From the NCBI GenBank assembly GCA_004352715.1, contig SCFE01000019.1, positions 1,104,579 to 1,168,578 on the forward strand: 64,000 bases of DNA. Reading direction: 5' to 3'. The notes beneath the pieces were generated by a model. That model saw only the letters and a list, made by a program, of their open reading frames with translations, ran no database searches and was not told the origin of the DNA. Positions 21,220-34,775 of the stretch are shown in pieces. The first letter of the stretch is position 1, and every line of letters starts with the position of its first letter. This DNA is from Hofstenia miamia. Its lineage: Eukaryota; Xenacoelomorpha; Acoela. Position numbers and translations under genes: made by a program.

Positions 21220-22015
21220 TGAATATATTGTAGAATCATCATCCAGGCTGAGATATGCAGTTAAATGTATATATTTAGTTACACGGCAATGCAGTTTCTC
21301 CAGAGCGGGTAATGTCTATCTTAGTTAAACTCCTTTGTCTCTAATACATTTTGCACTCGAACTAATCTATATTAGGTTCCATACAAGTATAACAATTAAC
21401 CACTACTGTTTATGTAGCTCAACGAGACTCCAGTTCGTAGTAATAGAAGTGGGCACCTACCCAAAGTGGTATCTAGTCGCCGAGAATCCATCCGCTACTC
21501 CGAGACTTCCATATTTCGGTGACTCAGCTCATGCTCACAAGGGCAATGTTTATTATGTGTGCCCTAACTATTTGTGCTAATAGATACCACTCATGATTCG
21601 ACTTACTTCTCACGCTCAACACTGCGCATTATAATTAATCAATCAAACAAACAATGATAAAGATAATTCCAAGGAGTTTATTCTCCATCAATCAAATAAT
21701 ACACTTTGTACATATTTATTGAAATTAATGTAAACATATTTAGTATGCAAACAAGTACCTGTCGCTATTTCAATTTCATCAGCCCACGTAGAATATTTCT
21801 GCAGGCTAATAGCTGTGTGCTAAAATTAGCTTGGAGCAATTCATCCACTAGCAATTTGACAAAAAGTGAATACTTGTTTTAGAATTTTTTCAAATTACGT
21901 GATGTGATGCTAATTCTATTAAAATGCTAAAATAAGAAAATCAGAGTTTTATGTTTGAGTATTATATTCGAGCTTGGTTACTTTTCCTTTTCTTTTTGCT
22001 TTTTTAATGGATTAT
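21220..22015. other. Unannotated spacer
   Basis: No homologous feature recognised. The plus-strand frame at 21335-21580 shows no domain. Confidence 0.35.
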
Positions 22016-22022
22016 GCTACAA

Positions 22023-22185
22023 TATACACTTGATATTTTAACTATGAATCTTTAATATCCTTCATAAAAATCGGCAAAGACTTTTTGGCATTATTTTGAT
22101 GAATATATACACTTGATATTTTAACTATGAATCTTTAATATCCTTCATAAAAATCGGCAAAGACTTTTTTGAGCATTATATATAT
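22023..22185. repeat. Two tandem copies of the mariner right end plus flank
   Basis: The unit TACACTTGATATTTTAACTA...CTTTAATATCCTTCATAAAA...ATCGGCAAAGACTTTTT occurs twice with a period of about 82 bp. It matches 21142-21225 at the right end of the mariner. The first copy also shares the sequence beyond the transposon end (GGCATTATTTTGATGAATAT), so these arose by segmental duplication of the junction rather than by new insertions. Confidence 0.8.
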
Positions 22186-22336
22186 ATATATATATATAAA
22201 TTTCACACCAAGGAAAATGAGCATTTATTTTACATTTAGTGTAGTTAACAATCTTTGCTTTTAACGGTATAATAACAAGAAACATACAACAATAAACACC
22301 AGTTAGTAAATATACAATCGATAAAACACTACACTG

Positions 22337-23465
22337 TCAATAATGAGTGTTACCACCCTTGGATTTTATGACTGCCTCAATACGAGACGGCATGCTTTCT
22401 ACCAGTTTCTTGCAAAAATCTTGTATATCATTATCGTGGTACCAGATTCTAAGGAAGGTACTGATGATACCCTGTTTGGTAGTGACATTGTTCTTTCCAA
22501 TCCGAGCTTTCACAATCGCCCACATGTTTTCGATTGGATTGAGATCCGGCGACTGTGGCGGCCACATCATTGCGGTAATGGCCAAATCAATCAGAGCAGC
22601 TTTTGACTTCTTACTTACATGGCATGGAGCGTTATCCTGTTGTATGATGCCATCTCCTTGCGGATACCATTCGTGCAACTGAGGAATTATGCGGCTGTGA
22701 ATGATTTTCTCGATGTATTCATCTGTATTGAGATGCCCTTCGACCACATGGACGCGACCAGGACCGTTCCATGAAAAACACGCCCAAATCATTAATTAGT
22801 GCGAAATTTAACAATAAGTTTGTAATGATCTTCTGTTAAGGGATGACCGTCAATTACTCTCACGAACTTTGTAGAGCAGCTATTCATGTGTATCATCGTC
22901 TCGTCAGTACATATCACCCTCTTCCATTGGTCAAGGGTCCATGCGCGATGTTCAATTGCTCACTGTAGCCTTCGTTCCTTATGGCTTTCCGTCAAAAGAG
23001 GCTTTGGCACAGGCTTTCTTGTTTTAAATCCCGCCTCATTTAATGCACGACTCATTGTCCTATCACTTACGTCTCATGCAGTTCCACATAATTGATGTCA
23101 TGTGCTGTGGCTTTAGGACATGTTAAGGCCAGATTCCGAATGTGTCGAATGTCACGATCGTTGAAGATCTTATTGAGTAATCACCAGTCTCGTGATATCT
23201 CTGTAGCACCCTTACCACAGTTGATCGCGAAACACCAACAATATCAACAATTTCTTGGTGATTCTTCGTATTATTGTCGGCCAGAGTGACAATTTGAAGG
23301 CGTTGCTTTTCACGTTGATCCATAAAAAAATATTGATCTGTACGGATTGATATCGATTAGTAATGTCACGTTGTTGTGGTGTGAGTGAATAATTTACGAG
23401 AAAGCACATTCAACTGAATATTTGTGTGATTTTCTTATTACTATGCAAACTTCTGACCGGCACTG
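22337..23465 (-). mobile_element. Tc1 transposon (DD34E), decayed
   Basis: The 5' end in minus orientation is CAGTGCCGGTCAGAAGTTTG at 23465, a characteristic Tc1 terminus, and it abuts TA repeats. On the minus strand are a helix-turn-helix N-terminus (EIVDIVGVSRSTVVRVLQRY, 23323-23123), VICTDETMIHMNS with the first catalytic Asp (about 22904-22890), and the open C-terminal 151 residues at 22792-22337: QQDNAPCH with the second Asp and WPPQSPDLNPIENMW with the Glu 34 residues later. A frameshift with stops near 22795 and others near 23120 break the frame. No matching inverted repeat was found on the left side (22190-22336), so the 3' end is truncated or diverged. Confidence 0.85.
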
Positions 23466-23469
23466 TATA

Positions 23470-24850
23470 TATATATATACAGGGTCGGTTTTTCGACCTA
23501 GACAAAATAGGCTCTACCAAGGTTTTCAAAATACAATAGTGTTCAAAAATAGTGTACTTATATTAACCCATTAATCACTAGCGTCGAATTAATGAGACTC
23601 AGTGCATTCGAAGTTAAATAATCTCTTTATAAGCGAAACTTTCCATTAACTTCATTTACAATGTTCGAAAATAGTTTTCTTTCTGATACAACATTTGATG
23701 TGATGTTGTTAGCACAGTTCTTTTTGGCCTTTAGTATTACATTATGTAGTTTTTGTCAGTAATGTTGACAAAATGAGGTAGGGCCTGAAATATAGGATTT
23801 TGTATTATTTTTGTTCTATATTTAGTATTACAGGTGTAATCCAAGGTGGATTACTAGGCGTTAACAATACTGTTCTTTGGTATTGCCTTCATGCATTTAT
23901 AGATAATTTGATAAAATAGTTGTTTTGGAGTTAATATCTTCCAAATAATACAAATTAGTAAAATTTTGGCCGCATGATAGTAGATTCACAAATTTCTATG
24001 CTGCTTTTGCGTACTAAAATGTTATATGTTATTTTTAATGTTGAGATTCTGAGTGGAATTGGTCTAGCTATATTAACAGAGTGTTTGCTTTTTCCAATTG
24101 GAACACAAATTCTCACTGGCGATAACTGTCAACAATATCCGTAGATGTCAAGAATAAGTTAATTAAGTGGAAATATACCAGAAATATGTGGTTAGAATGC
24201 AATATATTCTCAAAGTTTAAGTGACTGCAAATTATTCAAGAATGTAAATGATGTGTTAAGCAAAATCTCAAATTTTCGCTTCACTTTGTAAAGATTTTGT
24301 TGTTATGCCTTGGGTATACCGTAGATAAGTTAATCATTTTTAATTACCTACATAGGGAACTAAACTTTGATAATATCCTTCACTCATTTTTTTAATGTGA
24401 GGCTTTGCTAATAGCAATGTAACTAAATGCTGAATGAATCTTGATAGTAAGTTTTTGAAGAAGGACATTACTACAGAGTTTGAACTGGCTATCGGAGTAG
24501 GTTGGGCCTTTGCCGTAAATTTACTGGTCTGCAGACTCTTAGAAATTTAAGGAAAGGCAGGTAAATTTACCGGCCAAAATTAAAAAAATATTTTTTGCTT
24601 TATCAGATGAGAAGGGAATATTTTGCTTAGTTTGTCAGAAAATCCCATGTTCATTTGTAATTACATTCAAACGCAAGTGTCAGTTGATAAATTTGTCGCA
24701 TATTTATTACTCAATTCTAAGTGAGGTGCACAGAATTGATTAATCGAAATATAGTTATAATAGCTTGAAATTTGCGTTATGACTTATCAGCTGTTTCATC
24801 AACATGCGAAATTTTCTAGATTAAAGCAGTTCATATTTATATATATATAT
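23470..24850. other. Unannotated AT-rich region
   Basis: The sequence just after the Tc1 starts with CAGGGTCGGTTTTTCGACC, which could be a DNA-transposon terminus, but no inverted partner was located. TTACCGGCCAAAAT at about 24568-24581 recurs at about 25679-25692 across the following gap. No gene. Confidence 0.35.
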
Positions 24851-24851
24851 A

Positions 24852-25629
24852 NNNNNNNNNNNNNNNNNNNNNNNNNNNNNNNNNNNNNNNNNNNNNNNNN
24901 NNNNNNNNNNNNNNNNNNNNNNNNNNNNNNNNNNNNNNNNNNNNNNNNNNNNNNNNNNNNNNNNNNNNNNNNNNNNNNNNNNNNNNNNNNNNNNNNNNNN
25001 NNNNNNNNNNNNNNNNNNNNNNNNNNNNNNNNNNNNNNNNNNNNNNNNNNNNNNNNNNNNNNNNNNNNNNNNNNNNNNNNNNNNNNNNNNNNNNNNNNNN
25101 NNNNNNNNNNNNNNNNNNNNNNNNNNNNNNNNNNNNNNNNNNNNNNNNNNNNNNNNNNNNNNNNNNNNNNNNNNNNNNNNNNNNNNNNNNNNNNNNNNNN
25201 NNNNNNNNNNNNNNNNNNNNNNNNNNNNNNNNNNNNNNNNNNNNNNNNNNNNNNNNNNNNNNNNNNNNNNNNNNNNNNNNNNNNNNNNNNNNNNNNNNNN
25301 NNNNNNNNNNNNNNNNNNNNNNNNNNNNNNNNNNNNNNNNNNNNNNNNNNNNNNNNNNNNNNNNNNNNNNNNNNNNNNNNNNNNNNNNNNNNNNNNNNNN
25401 NNNNNNNNNNNNNNNNNNNNNNNNNNNNNNNNNNNNNNNNNNNNNNNNNNNNNNNNNNNNNNNNNNNNNNNNNNNNNNNNNNNNNNNNNNNNNNNNNNNN
25501 NNNNNNNNNNNNNNNNNNNNNNNNNNNNNNNNNNNNNNNNNNNNNNNNNNNNNNNNNNNNNNNNNNNNNNNNNNNNNNNNNNNNNNNNNNNNNNNNNNNN
25601 NNNNNNNNNNNNNNNNNNNNNNNNNNNNN
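24852..25629. other. Assembly gap, 778 N, inside (TA)n
   Basis: Both flanks are (TA)n, so the gap is most likely an unresolved long microsatellite. Confidence 0.95.
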
Positions 25630-25852
25630 ATATATATATATATACTTGCTTAGATTAAATATACAGTGAAAATAAGATTTACCGGCCAAAATGGACTGAC
25701 CAGTATTAGCTGTTGCCGGCCTCAAAATTTCCGATCGATGCCAAATCTGCATTACTATGCCTGATGTGAATTGTCTTTATAATACTATTCTGATTTTGTA
25801 TAAGAAACTTTTGGGATTTCGTTACTTTTTATCTAATGAGCAGGTTTGCCAT

Positions 25853-25950
25853 TGTGTGAGACTTTTCACAAAACAACCAATACAACACAATAGCAAACCG
25901 CTGTTGTGTCACACAACATGCACAACACAACCCAACAAAGTCATTAAATT
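25853..25950. repeat. CACAACA-rich dispersed repeat, copy 2
   Basis: Second copy of the family at 13781-13880. The shared order is TTTTCACA, ACACAAnAGCAAA, CACACAACA, ACACAAC and AAnGTCATT. It lies 200 bases beyond the (TA)n gap, and copy 1 also lies just after a (TA)n tract. Confidence 0.5.
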
Positions 25951-26876
25951 TATTAATAAACAGATCTCTGCGCCGTTTGCTTTCTCGTCATTACCGCGGC
26001 GCATGTTTTAGACATAAACATAATATAGTTAACCCAAAGGGCAATAAGCCCAAAACGTCGTAGTAGACAGCCTCAACGCTGCGGTTCCTGGGTAACGCCA
26101 ATATCTTGGAAGGTGCATCATTGTATGAAATCCTGTACAAGAAATTGGATAAATGAAGGTGCTGCCATGTTGCTTGGTACGTGCATATAAGGTTTCAGCA
26201 GAACAATTAATTCCCATGAGATTGAGATTTGGTACTCAGTATTTCAGTGGGGGGTAGGACTAATTAGGGTCTGGGACCATAATTAAAGAAAGTAGCATCA
26301 CGAATTTAAGTGTTGCTCACAATAGAAGCTATGAGTTGGACCATATCACCAGAATTTTTCGTGAGACTGGTATGAGAAGAAACTGGGACCAATATTATTT
26401 GAATCTCTTAGTGCACATGTGTTTTCAGTGCAAATGTTGACCGCTGTGTAATTGTCAGAACAACTGGGTGCATCTTGGTGGATTAAGGGCAGTTAAACTG
26501 GTTCTTGTTTGATTCAATCAAATGATACTTGGACTAAGATTATTTATCTATGGGTCATGTCAGTATTGTTTTATACAAAAATGGCAAAATTTCACCGATA
26601 ACAACTAGAAAAGTTAATATTTTCTACCGTCGTGGGAAGTCTTCGAAATTTTGCGCGGTTTTGTAAATAACTTGAGATTTATACGTATACTGGGCAAAGT
26701 TATGTCATTTTTTAAGAGGTATAATCTTTTGGATTTACAAAGTTTAATGGCGGATCTATAGGATGGAAATTAGGGGTAATGGCTCTCGGAAAAAATTTTT
26801 AGTAGAGTGGCGCCCCTCTTGCAAGCAAAATGTATAATAGCCTTTATGTCCTTGTCATTCGTTTAGACCTTTTTTA
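25951..26876. other. Unannotated spacer
   Basis: Local richness in GGGAC/GGACCA words at 26250-26390 and again at 30040-30160. No gene. Confidence 0.35.
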
Positions 26877-28620
26877 ATGAATAGTTGCAAACTAAGCGCT
26901 ATTAAGGAATATGGATCCGCTAACTTGGTTTATTTTCCAACCTTTTGCCCATCTCGCAATAAATTAGACGTTGCCTATGTAATAGACGAACAGCTTTATA
27001 ATGACAATGAAGGAACACCTATTGGAGAAATTGACAAAACGTATCATATAGGTATAATACTAGAGCCTACGTTACTATCATGTGTCAAAACTAGACGTCA
27101 GAGATCAATTGATTCTTCAAACTCTATCAAACAAGAAATGTTACAATATTTTCTGGAAACCACTGAATGGGAAATTCTACAAAAGATGATGCTTTGGATA
27201 ATGCAACTATTTCTACTGAATTTTCCTAGAAACTTGTCGCATCAAGAAGCAAAGACGGAAATTTGTACTCAACGATAGGATTGTGGATTCTAATGAACTT
27301 ACGAAGTTTTTTAGAAGCAAGCAAAATGCTATTAAATATGGCAATAATGCAATGAGGAATACGATTCAAAGAAAAATTAAAAAGATGGTTTTCATCTTGC
27401 GGCAGAAAAAGATAAGGTTATTGACCAAATACGAAATACAGGATGAAATGAAATGTAGCTTAAGCCAAAAGTCATCTATCCTTAAATTACAATGAAAGAA
27501 GCTGATATTTTCAATAATTTTTTTTACTGGGTTTAATTCTGAAACGGAAAGAGACTCTTGGTTTGATCCTCCTGATAATATTAATATGCCAATTGTATCT
27601 AAGCATGAAGTTCAAAAAGTATTTTTACATGTTCACATTGGCAAATTTAAAGGAAGCAGAATCCTACCGGTTTGGATAATCAAACAATATGCCTATGAAT
27701 TAAAGTTTCCCTACCAACAGCTGTTTCAGAGAAGTTTTGCTGAATGTAAATAACCAAAATCATGCAAGTGCGCGCTTGTTAAACCCATGCCTAAGAAAAA
27801 GGATTATGATATTTATAGATAGTTATTTCGACCAATTACATTCACACCGGTTGCTGATAGATGTTTGGATGAAATTGGACTGCGTCATTACCTCTACGTT
27901 TATCGTTGATCATGGTCAGTTTTCTTAAAAATTGAAACGATCGACTATTGGTTTTTTGGTTACCACCATCAACTTTATTGCTCAGAACCTTGACTCTAAG
28001 GAAGCTACTATTGGTTTTTTGGTTACCACCATCAACTTTATTGCTCAGCATTTAATACAGTTCTACAAGTTGATTTATTGAATCAAATAAAATCACCAAT
28101 CACCTTGGCTGTCATTGTGGTTAGGAGACCAATTGAAAACATAAGCAATTAAACTCAGCAATGGACATTATATTGATTTCATAGATGTGAAAATTGGCTT
28201 AACCCAAAGAGGACCAATCAGTTGCCCTCTTTTTCTGAAGTGACTAAGGAGATTTCCAATACAACATTGAGATGGAATGGGGTTCAAGGCGATGTTTCCA
28301 AGTACTCAGATGATTACGTTATTTCTGCATATAATTACAAAAGGTTCTAGTCACCCAGATTAAGAGGATTTGAACGAATAGAGATAATATCTAGCAGAAC
28401 GAACTTACACATGAATCCGAAAAATCAAAGGAAATCCATTTCTAACAAGATAAGCATAATACATTGCAAAATTGAAGCAGACGGTAGTAGAGTACCAACT
28501 TTGTAAAATAGTTAAATACTTAGGGGTTGAAATTGATGAGAATTTAACTTGGAAAGAGCATGTGACGTCATTAACATGTAAAATTTATAATATTATTCGT
28601 AATTAATCTTGTTTTGTTTG
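26877..28620 (+). pseudogene. Highly decayed LINE (endonuclease to RT thumb)
   Basis: The first frame (26877-27278) contains YFPTFCPSRNKLDVAYVID, like the 'PT....LD.v' segment of APE-type LINE endonucleases. Around 27640-27860 are RILPVWIIKQYAYELKFPYQ, LVKPMPKKKDY and FRPITFTPVADRCLDEI, recognisable as RT fingers ('P.pk....fRPIslTp...k..E'). At 28503-28607 is KYLGVEIDENLTWKEHVTSL, the conserved thumb motif. The catalytic Y-A-D-D box is not recognisable. Dozens of stops separate the pieces, and a 63-bp duplication (27945-28048) has arisen inside it. Confidence 0.65.
27945..28048. repeat. Direct repeat, 41 bp at 63-bp spacing
   Basis: CTATTGGTTTTTTGGTTACC and the next 21 bases at 27945-27985 recur exactly at 28008-28048. 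Confidence 0.9.
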
Positions 28621-28639
28621 TTTTATGGACACTAAAAAA

Positions 28640-29210
28640 TAGATTTTTCATATATATATATAAATTTGTGTCATTATCTCTATGCTGAAGAAGTTTGGGT
28701 TCCATAATTTATTCTGAAATGAGGGAAGTAGCTAAGGAGACCGATTCGATTATTTTCCAATTTAGCTAAAGTTGAAAAAGTCTACCTAATCGAAATAGTT
28801 AATACAGCCTATAAAAATCAGTTGGAATTTTCTAAAATTTTTTATAGTTCCTGAAAATATAATTAAATGCTTATACCCTAAAAAACTAACAAAGAGATCC
28901 AGAATCTAAAGACACAACGGGATAGACCGATAAAATAGAGTCTTATTAACCATATTCTTACATGAACTTTAGATACGAGGAAAATTTAAATCTTTGTTTT
29001 TTGAAAAATCAAATTTTCAAAGAAAAATAAATGATATTTTGATATTTACAGGCGTAACAATGCGCTCTAGTAGAAATATTCAGCATTATGTTCAACAATT
29101 GTCACCATATCAGGCGGTTTAAGGTTGATGGATTTAAATTGTTTTATTTCTCAAAAAACCGTACATCGATGTTTTGACGGAGAACAAACAGCTTTTCAAT
29201 GAAATATTAT
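28640..29210. other. Unannotated spacer
   Basis: AT-rich and nothing recognised. It may be the 3' part of the decayed LINE. Confidence 0.3.
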
Positions 29211-29219
29211 ATATATATA

Positions 29220-29394
29220 NNNNNNNNNNNNNNNNNNNNNNNNNNNNNNNNNNNNNNNNNNNNNNNNNNNNNNNNNNNNNNNNNNNNNNNNNNNNNNNNN
29301 NNNNNNNNNNNNNNNNNNNNNNNNNNNNNNNNNNNNNNNNNNNNNNNNNNNNNNNNNNNNNNNNNNNNNNNNNNNNNNNNNNNNNNNNNNNNNN
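29220..29394. other. Assembly gap, 175 N, inside (TA)n
   Basis: Flanked on both sides by (TA)n, so probably an unresolved microsatellite. Confidence 0.95.
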
Positions 29395-29429
<35 letters not shown>

Positions 29430-32400
29430 CGCAAATTTTATACCTAGAACTTACTATTAATGTAGAATAGCAAAGAAATTATGACAGGGTGTCTCAACTA
29501 AGCACATAAAGAAGAAACTTTTCGCTGTTTGCAAATTAAAATTATAAAATACATATTATTTGAGATTTCTGTTTAGTATCTACAATATACATTTTTTCCT
29601 GTATAAAACCCTTTTAAAAGAAATTACCCTTTTTTTTGGAATTTACAAAGATAGTAGAGTACGTCTAATTGAAATAGTCAAAATGATGTCAAATTCTTCT
29701 TTCAAGCTTATAATTTCATTCAATTTCAATAAATAAGCAAAGTAAGGTTTACTATTGATCATAATCAACCCAACCATATAATCAACGAATTTCATGCAAT
29801 CAAAAATGATTTACTAAGGTGTTCATAATTTCAATGTGTGCAAAATTTTTGGTAGTATATGGTCTAACCCCTACCTCAGCTTGCACTATAAAAAATTAAT
29901 CAAAAATTGGAAACCCTAATATCTTGGTATTAGAGTTCTGCTTACTGTCTAGTTCCATGTGTTTAAAGGTCCAAAAATCTCAATGGGATTTCAGAATATT
30001 TCTCATAATTTTTGCTAATTTTGGTCAAATAGAAGCTATGATGCGAGACCAATGGAACTATGGGACCACAAGATTCATGGGAACGGGATGGGACACAATT
30101 TGGAACGAATTCAGTGGGACTAAGTGGGTCTCGGACCAAAAAGATTCTGGTCCTTCATAGCCTTATTTGGTATTCAATTATGTCCAGAATACATTGGAAT
30201 TGATGCAATTGATCTCATTTGAGCATTTAATACCTTTTTTAAAGACAATTTGCTCTAGTGACTCCTATATGCATAGGCCATTAGACGAAATATTTTTTGC
30301 TCAAAAATCTTTATCCCGACAGATGGCGCTCGAAAATGCTTAATATAGCCTATCTTAATACATTAGGAAATTTTATTTTGTGCAATTTCTTCTAAAGTAT
30401 GCAACATTTTCAAAAACAACAGTGCTAATATGAATGCTACTGTCGTTAAGATTCCACAGAACCATTAAAGTACTCATTTACTTTGCTAGTTTAGGCCATT
30501 CCTAAAGAGTGATATTGTTCAGAGTCGGTTTAATTTTTGAACATCTGAATGCAATTCCAATTGAAAGCGACATTTAAATAAAATATGTGTTAAATCCAAA
30601 TTATAGATAGTTTGTGAGGAAATTGAATTGAAACCAGAAAACATGTTTAAAACTATAACTTAGGAACTCTATGCTGTGTGTTCGGGCTTACTATTTTCCT
30701 CTCTTTCGACCCAAGCATCAAAATGACAAGAGCCTATAATGCATCTAATATAGAACTACAAGCGTCAAGAAAAATCTATATTCACTGTTGTAAAGCTAAA
30801 TAGGTTTGATTGGATTATATTTTGGAATAAATGTGTGCTAAAATTATAGTAAATACACAATAATTCAATTTGAAATAATGAAAAGTCAATAACATCAAAA
30901 CGAAAGTATTAACATCTGCATTCACACAATGTGGAAAATATGCAGAAAAGTTCTATATTGGAATTCAAACTTATACTTATATATTAAAGAAATGATTTGA
31001 TTACCATTAATTAATGTATCAGAAAATCTTGTAATATTCCTTAGAAAGGCTGGAGTTATGCCTTAAGCCTAGAACAAAGAATATCAGGATAATTAAGGTT
31101 GAATATGATGGTTGTATCCGAAAATCAGCGCAATTAACTAACTGTATTCTATATGCTTAGTATTTTTAAAAGCGGGCATGGAATAATTAAGGCATTAACG
31201 GAAAGGAAATTTCGTAATCGAAAAACCAAATTTTACAATTTGTTGCTAAGGATTAAAAATAAATATCATAAGGTTTATCTAAATTTGCTTAATGTTTTTT
31301 TTTTCAAAATGAAACAAAATTTTAGATTTTTCTAAATGAACCAACAAAACTATGCACTTAGCAATTGCCGAATCCAGAAAAAATTTAATGTAAGATATGA
31401 AGTTTCCTCTGTCGTTTCATGCATATGCATGTATACTTCTATATAATACAAATACACATTTTTTAAAATGTATATGATTTTAGAGAAAACATGTTTTCAA
31501 ATATGAATATAATTTTTGTCGTATGACAAAATACACCATCTTAGAGCTTGTTTCCATATGATAACAATAGTTTTATTTCGAAATTTTTGAACTTGATTGT
31601 AAACATTTATGCAGTGACCGTGAATGAAGCACCAATCTATTCAAATGAATTTATATTTCTATGACATGTCAAAATATTTAGTTGTCACATGACCAGAAAT
31701 TCCTTAAAAATATATGCAACTCGTGTAGAAACAAAATATAATATAAATTTTAATGAAACATAATGAATTCTAAAAATATTTCCAAATAGAGGTAGGTAGA
31801 AGTCGAATATATATTGTTGTAGCAAACCTGCATGTTCATAGTCTTCAATAGTGGGAAATGCAATCTAGGCAAGTAACTGAAATTGGTCTCAACAAGCCTT
31901 TTTATATGTAATTATTCGTGGGCAGTAACCAATTTATTAATATATTGGATCATAAACTTCCTAATGAGAAAATATCATATGATTTGACTATCATAAATTA
32001 TGATAATTCAATTGAACTGAATTTATTATCTACAGTTTCTCTGTTCTAGAACTTTCATTAAGGTTGAATATTTATTAAATGCATAACAACCAACATTGAC
32101 AATCACTTCATTTGAAAATGCATTTTTATCTGCATAGATCTTTAAATCATCCTATCTGCTTATTAGGAAAAAATCATCAATGCAATGCTATGCGTGTTTT
32201 CTACTATGAACAACTAGAAATATATTCAGCGTTGTATTTCTATTTCTTCAAGTTTCTACCAATTCCAAGATTATATTTTGTGGTAAATTCAAGAATATTA
32301 AAAAGCATAACCAGTTTTATGAAGTGAATGTTTACTTTAGACCCAACCTGACCACCTCTTCATTAGTATTTTGATTAGAAAATTCTAAAAATGTATGTGT

Positions 32401-33555
32401 ATTAGTAATTTTTTTACTATATATTTTGGATGTTATTCTGTCTAATTCTTTCTTTACATCCTATACCAAGTGTGATTTCAAAACAATCTAAGAAAAGGCT
32501 CTATCATAAGCACTGACGACCATGCTTCAGTAGAACATTATATATATATATATTCCATTGGACAACTTAAGGTTTGTTAATGTGATCCATGGGCGTTTCA
32601 ATTTAATCCTATTAGGACGGAAACGACTCCATCATAATTATCAAATGAATTGCATAGAGCAGATGCTCTCTGGTGAAAGGTATTCCCTTTACGTACAGAA
32701 CTATAGAGCACAGCTAAAAGTCCTGAGAAAATGAAAAGTATGACAAACAATTTAATTTGGGTTTTGCTAATGGGTGATGCATACCCTTAATTCCTCTGCC
32801 TTGGATTATGAAATGTACAGCTCAATATAGTAATTAGTAACTCGTGCTTTGAGATTTAGTCAGTTATTTTTAACATTTTAACATTAATATTTGAGCATGG
32901 TGTTTTAATGTTGCCAATAATTATTTTCAAAACGCACAGTTAATATGTTTTAAGGCAAAAATCAGATGTTAATAAAAAATATTAATTAAAATTTATTCAA
33001 TATTGACGATGTGCAATAAATTCTCAGATGTCAAAAACCCGGAGCCAAATTCCATTCGTAAAGCTAGAAATACACCAATAAAAGTGATTAATGAACATGG
33101 ATGGAAAACTAATTCATTGCAACATGATAAAATAGTGTTCAACTTTGAATTTTAAAAGAATCCGATATTATATGTCACAGAAGAAAGTTGAATCATTCAA
33201 ACCAAAAATCTAAATCTACGTTTAATTATAATTTTTGATTCGGAAAGATAACTTAAAAAGTAAAAATAGCATTTGAGTTGAAAATATTTTCACGACAGAA
33301 TGAAAGGGAAATGGAAAATCAACTAGTGAAGAAAATTACTTGTTGATGCTGTTGTTAATTTAATTTTAAATGCAAACAAGTCTCTAGGACTTAACGTTAT
33401 TATAAAAATCCTGTCGGCATCTTTTACTCTAGGAAACGGCACATTAGGCATTATTTAGTATTGAAACTTCAAAAATATTTATTCCAATCGCAATGAGGTT
33501 TCCATAGCAGCATCAAATTTAGCATAATGCAAGGAAATTAAGCACACTGTTTTCA
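29430..33555. other. Long unannotated AT-rich region
   Basis: About 4 kb without any supported gene, RNA or transposon terminus. Short frames lack domains. A small (TA)n tract lies at about 32539-32552. The region near 30040-30160 is locally rich in GGGAC/GGACCA words. Confidence 0.4.
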
Positions 33556-33559
33556 ATTA

Positions 33560-33664
33560 AAGCAATTTAAGCAAAGGTGCAAGAAAATTTAACACATATC
33601 ATTGCGTAAATGCAATTTTATCAAAAAACGTGTTTAATTTTCTCGCACATTTGCTTATTTGCTT
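33560..33664. repeat. Imperfect inverted repeat, about 37-bp arms
   Basis: AAGCAATTTAAGCAAAGGTG and CAAGAAAATTTAACACA (33560-33596) pair with the reverse complement of 33629-33664 (AAGCAAATAAGCAAATGTGC and GAGAAAATTAAACACG), leaving about 32 bases of loop. The stem has a few mismatches and bulges. It could be a foldback MITE remnant or an RNA hairpin precursor. Confidence 0.7.
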
Positions 33665-34775
33665 GAGCTTCTATTAATTCAGCTGAGCAAATGTATATAT
33701 CATTTTCTTTTCAAATAAAAGTTTATTTGAAATTTCACTATATGCATGAAATTCAATATTTTTTTTTTATTCATATACAGATTCATTAAAACATTATTTT
33801 GTTACTAAATTATAGAATATAATTAAATGAAACTTATTAATGATTATTTGCATAAAATTGCTTATTCTAAATTTTGTAGGAGAATATTGTGTTTTTTTCC
33901 TCCTGTTTGCTGTGGCAAATAAAAATTTCATTCATAAAATGAACAAATAGATTTAAAGGAAATTCTAAGAAACTCGATGTTATTTTTTAATTTTTGTAAA
34001 TTATAATTAAATTTTAACTTTCTTGAAATATACTATTTTTTGTTTATTTTTGTTATTTAGTTAGGCATTTTTCTAAGTTTTAATTATTCTATTTATCATT
34101 TTATTTAATCATAAAATATTTAAGCATATAAAAGCGTGTAATGTAAATTCTGATTCATATCCAATTGCTGCGAACTTAGGTCTAATAATGTAGCCCACAA
34201 TTTTTTCAAAAATTTTAAGAAATTGTTCACCAAAACTTCAAACCTAAATAGTAAATTAAATTGTTTCAACATAACATAATTCAATAATAAGTTTACAAAA
34301 TTGCGCTAATTACTAGGCGTCTGTAACTGATAGGAATGTATAGTATGATCCACTTATAACGGGTTGCAGTGAGTAAATGGCTCAGGCAAAATTTTAGAGT
34401 TCTTTAATTGAATTTCTCTCTGTTCATTCAATTTCCCAGCTGTACTCTTGTAAGTACATCAGAATTTTCAGTAAAAACACATGCTAGCACTGCTTTTGTA
34501 AAGCCATAGATTGCTCGGTAAAATTTGAAGAAGTTTAATGCACTAATTTGATTCTTAAAAATATTAATTTTTAGACATGTGTATTAACATAATTTTTAGG
34601 AAATAATTCATTAGAAATTCAAAAAGTTCTTTTTACCAACGTATTGCAAATTTAATATTTTTTTAATGATTATTTTAATTCATAAATTATAATTGCAATC
34701 TTGGTGTGAAAATATACCGGATTAAAACGTCATTAATTTAATTGAAAGCACTAACTGTACATATATTGTGCATTG

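Noticed and set aside
24779-25752. Frames of about 300 codons around the (TA)n gap
   Set aside because: They consist of Ns and Tyr-Ile repeats from (TA)n. The same applies to the frames at 29174-29470, 37841-38294 and 38896-39160.
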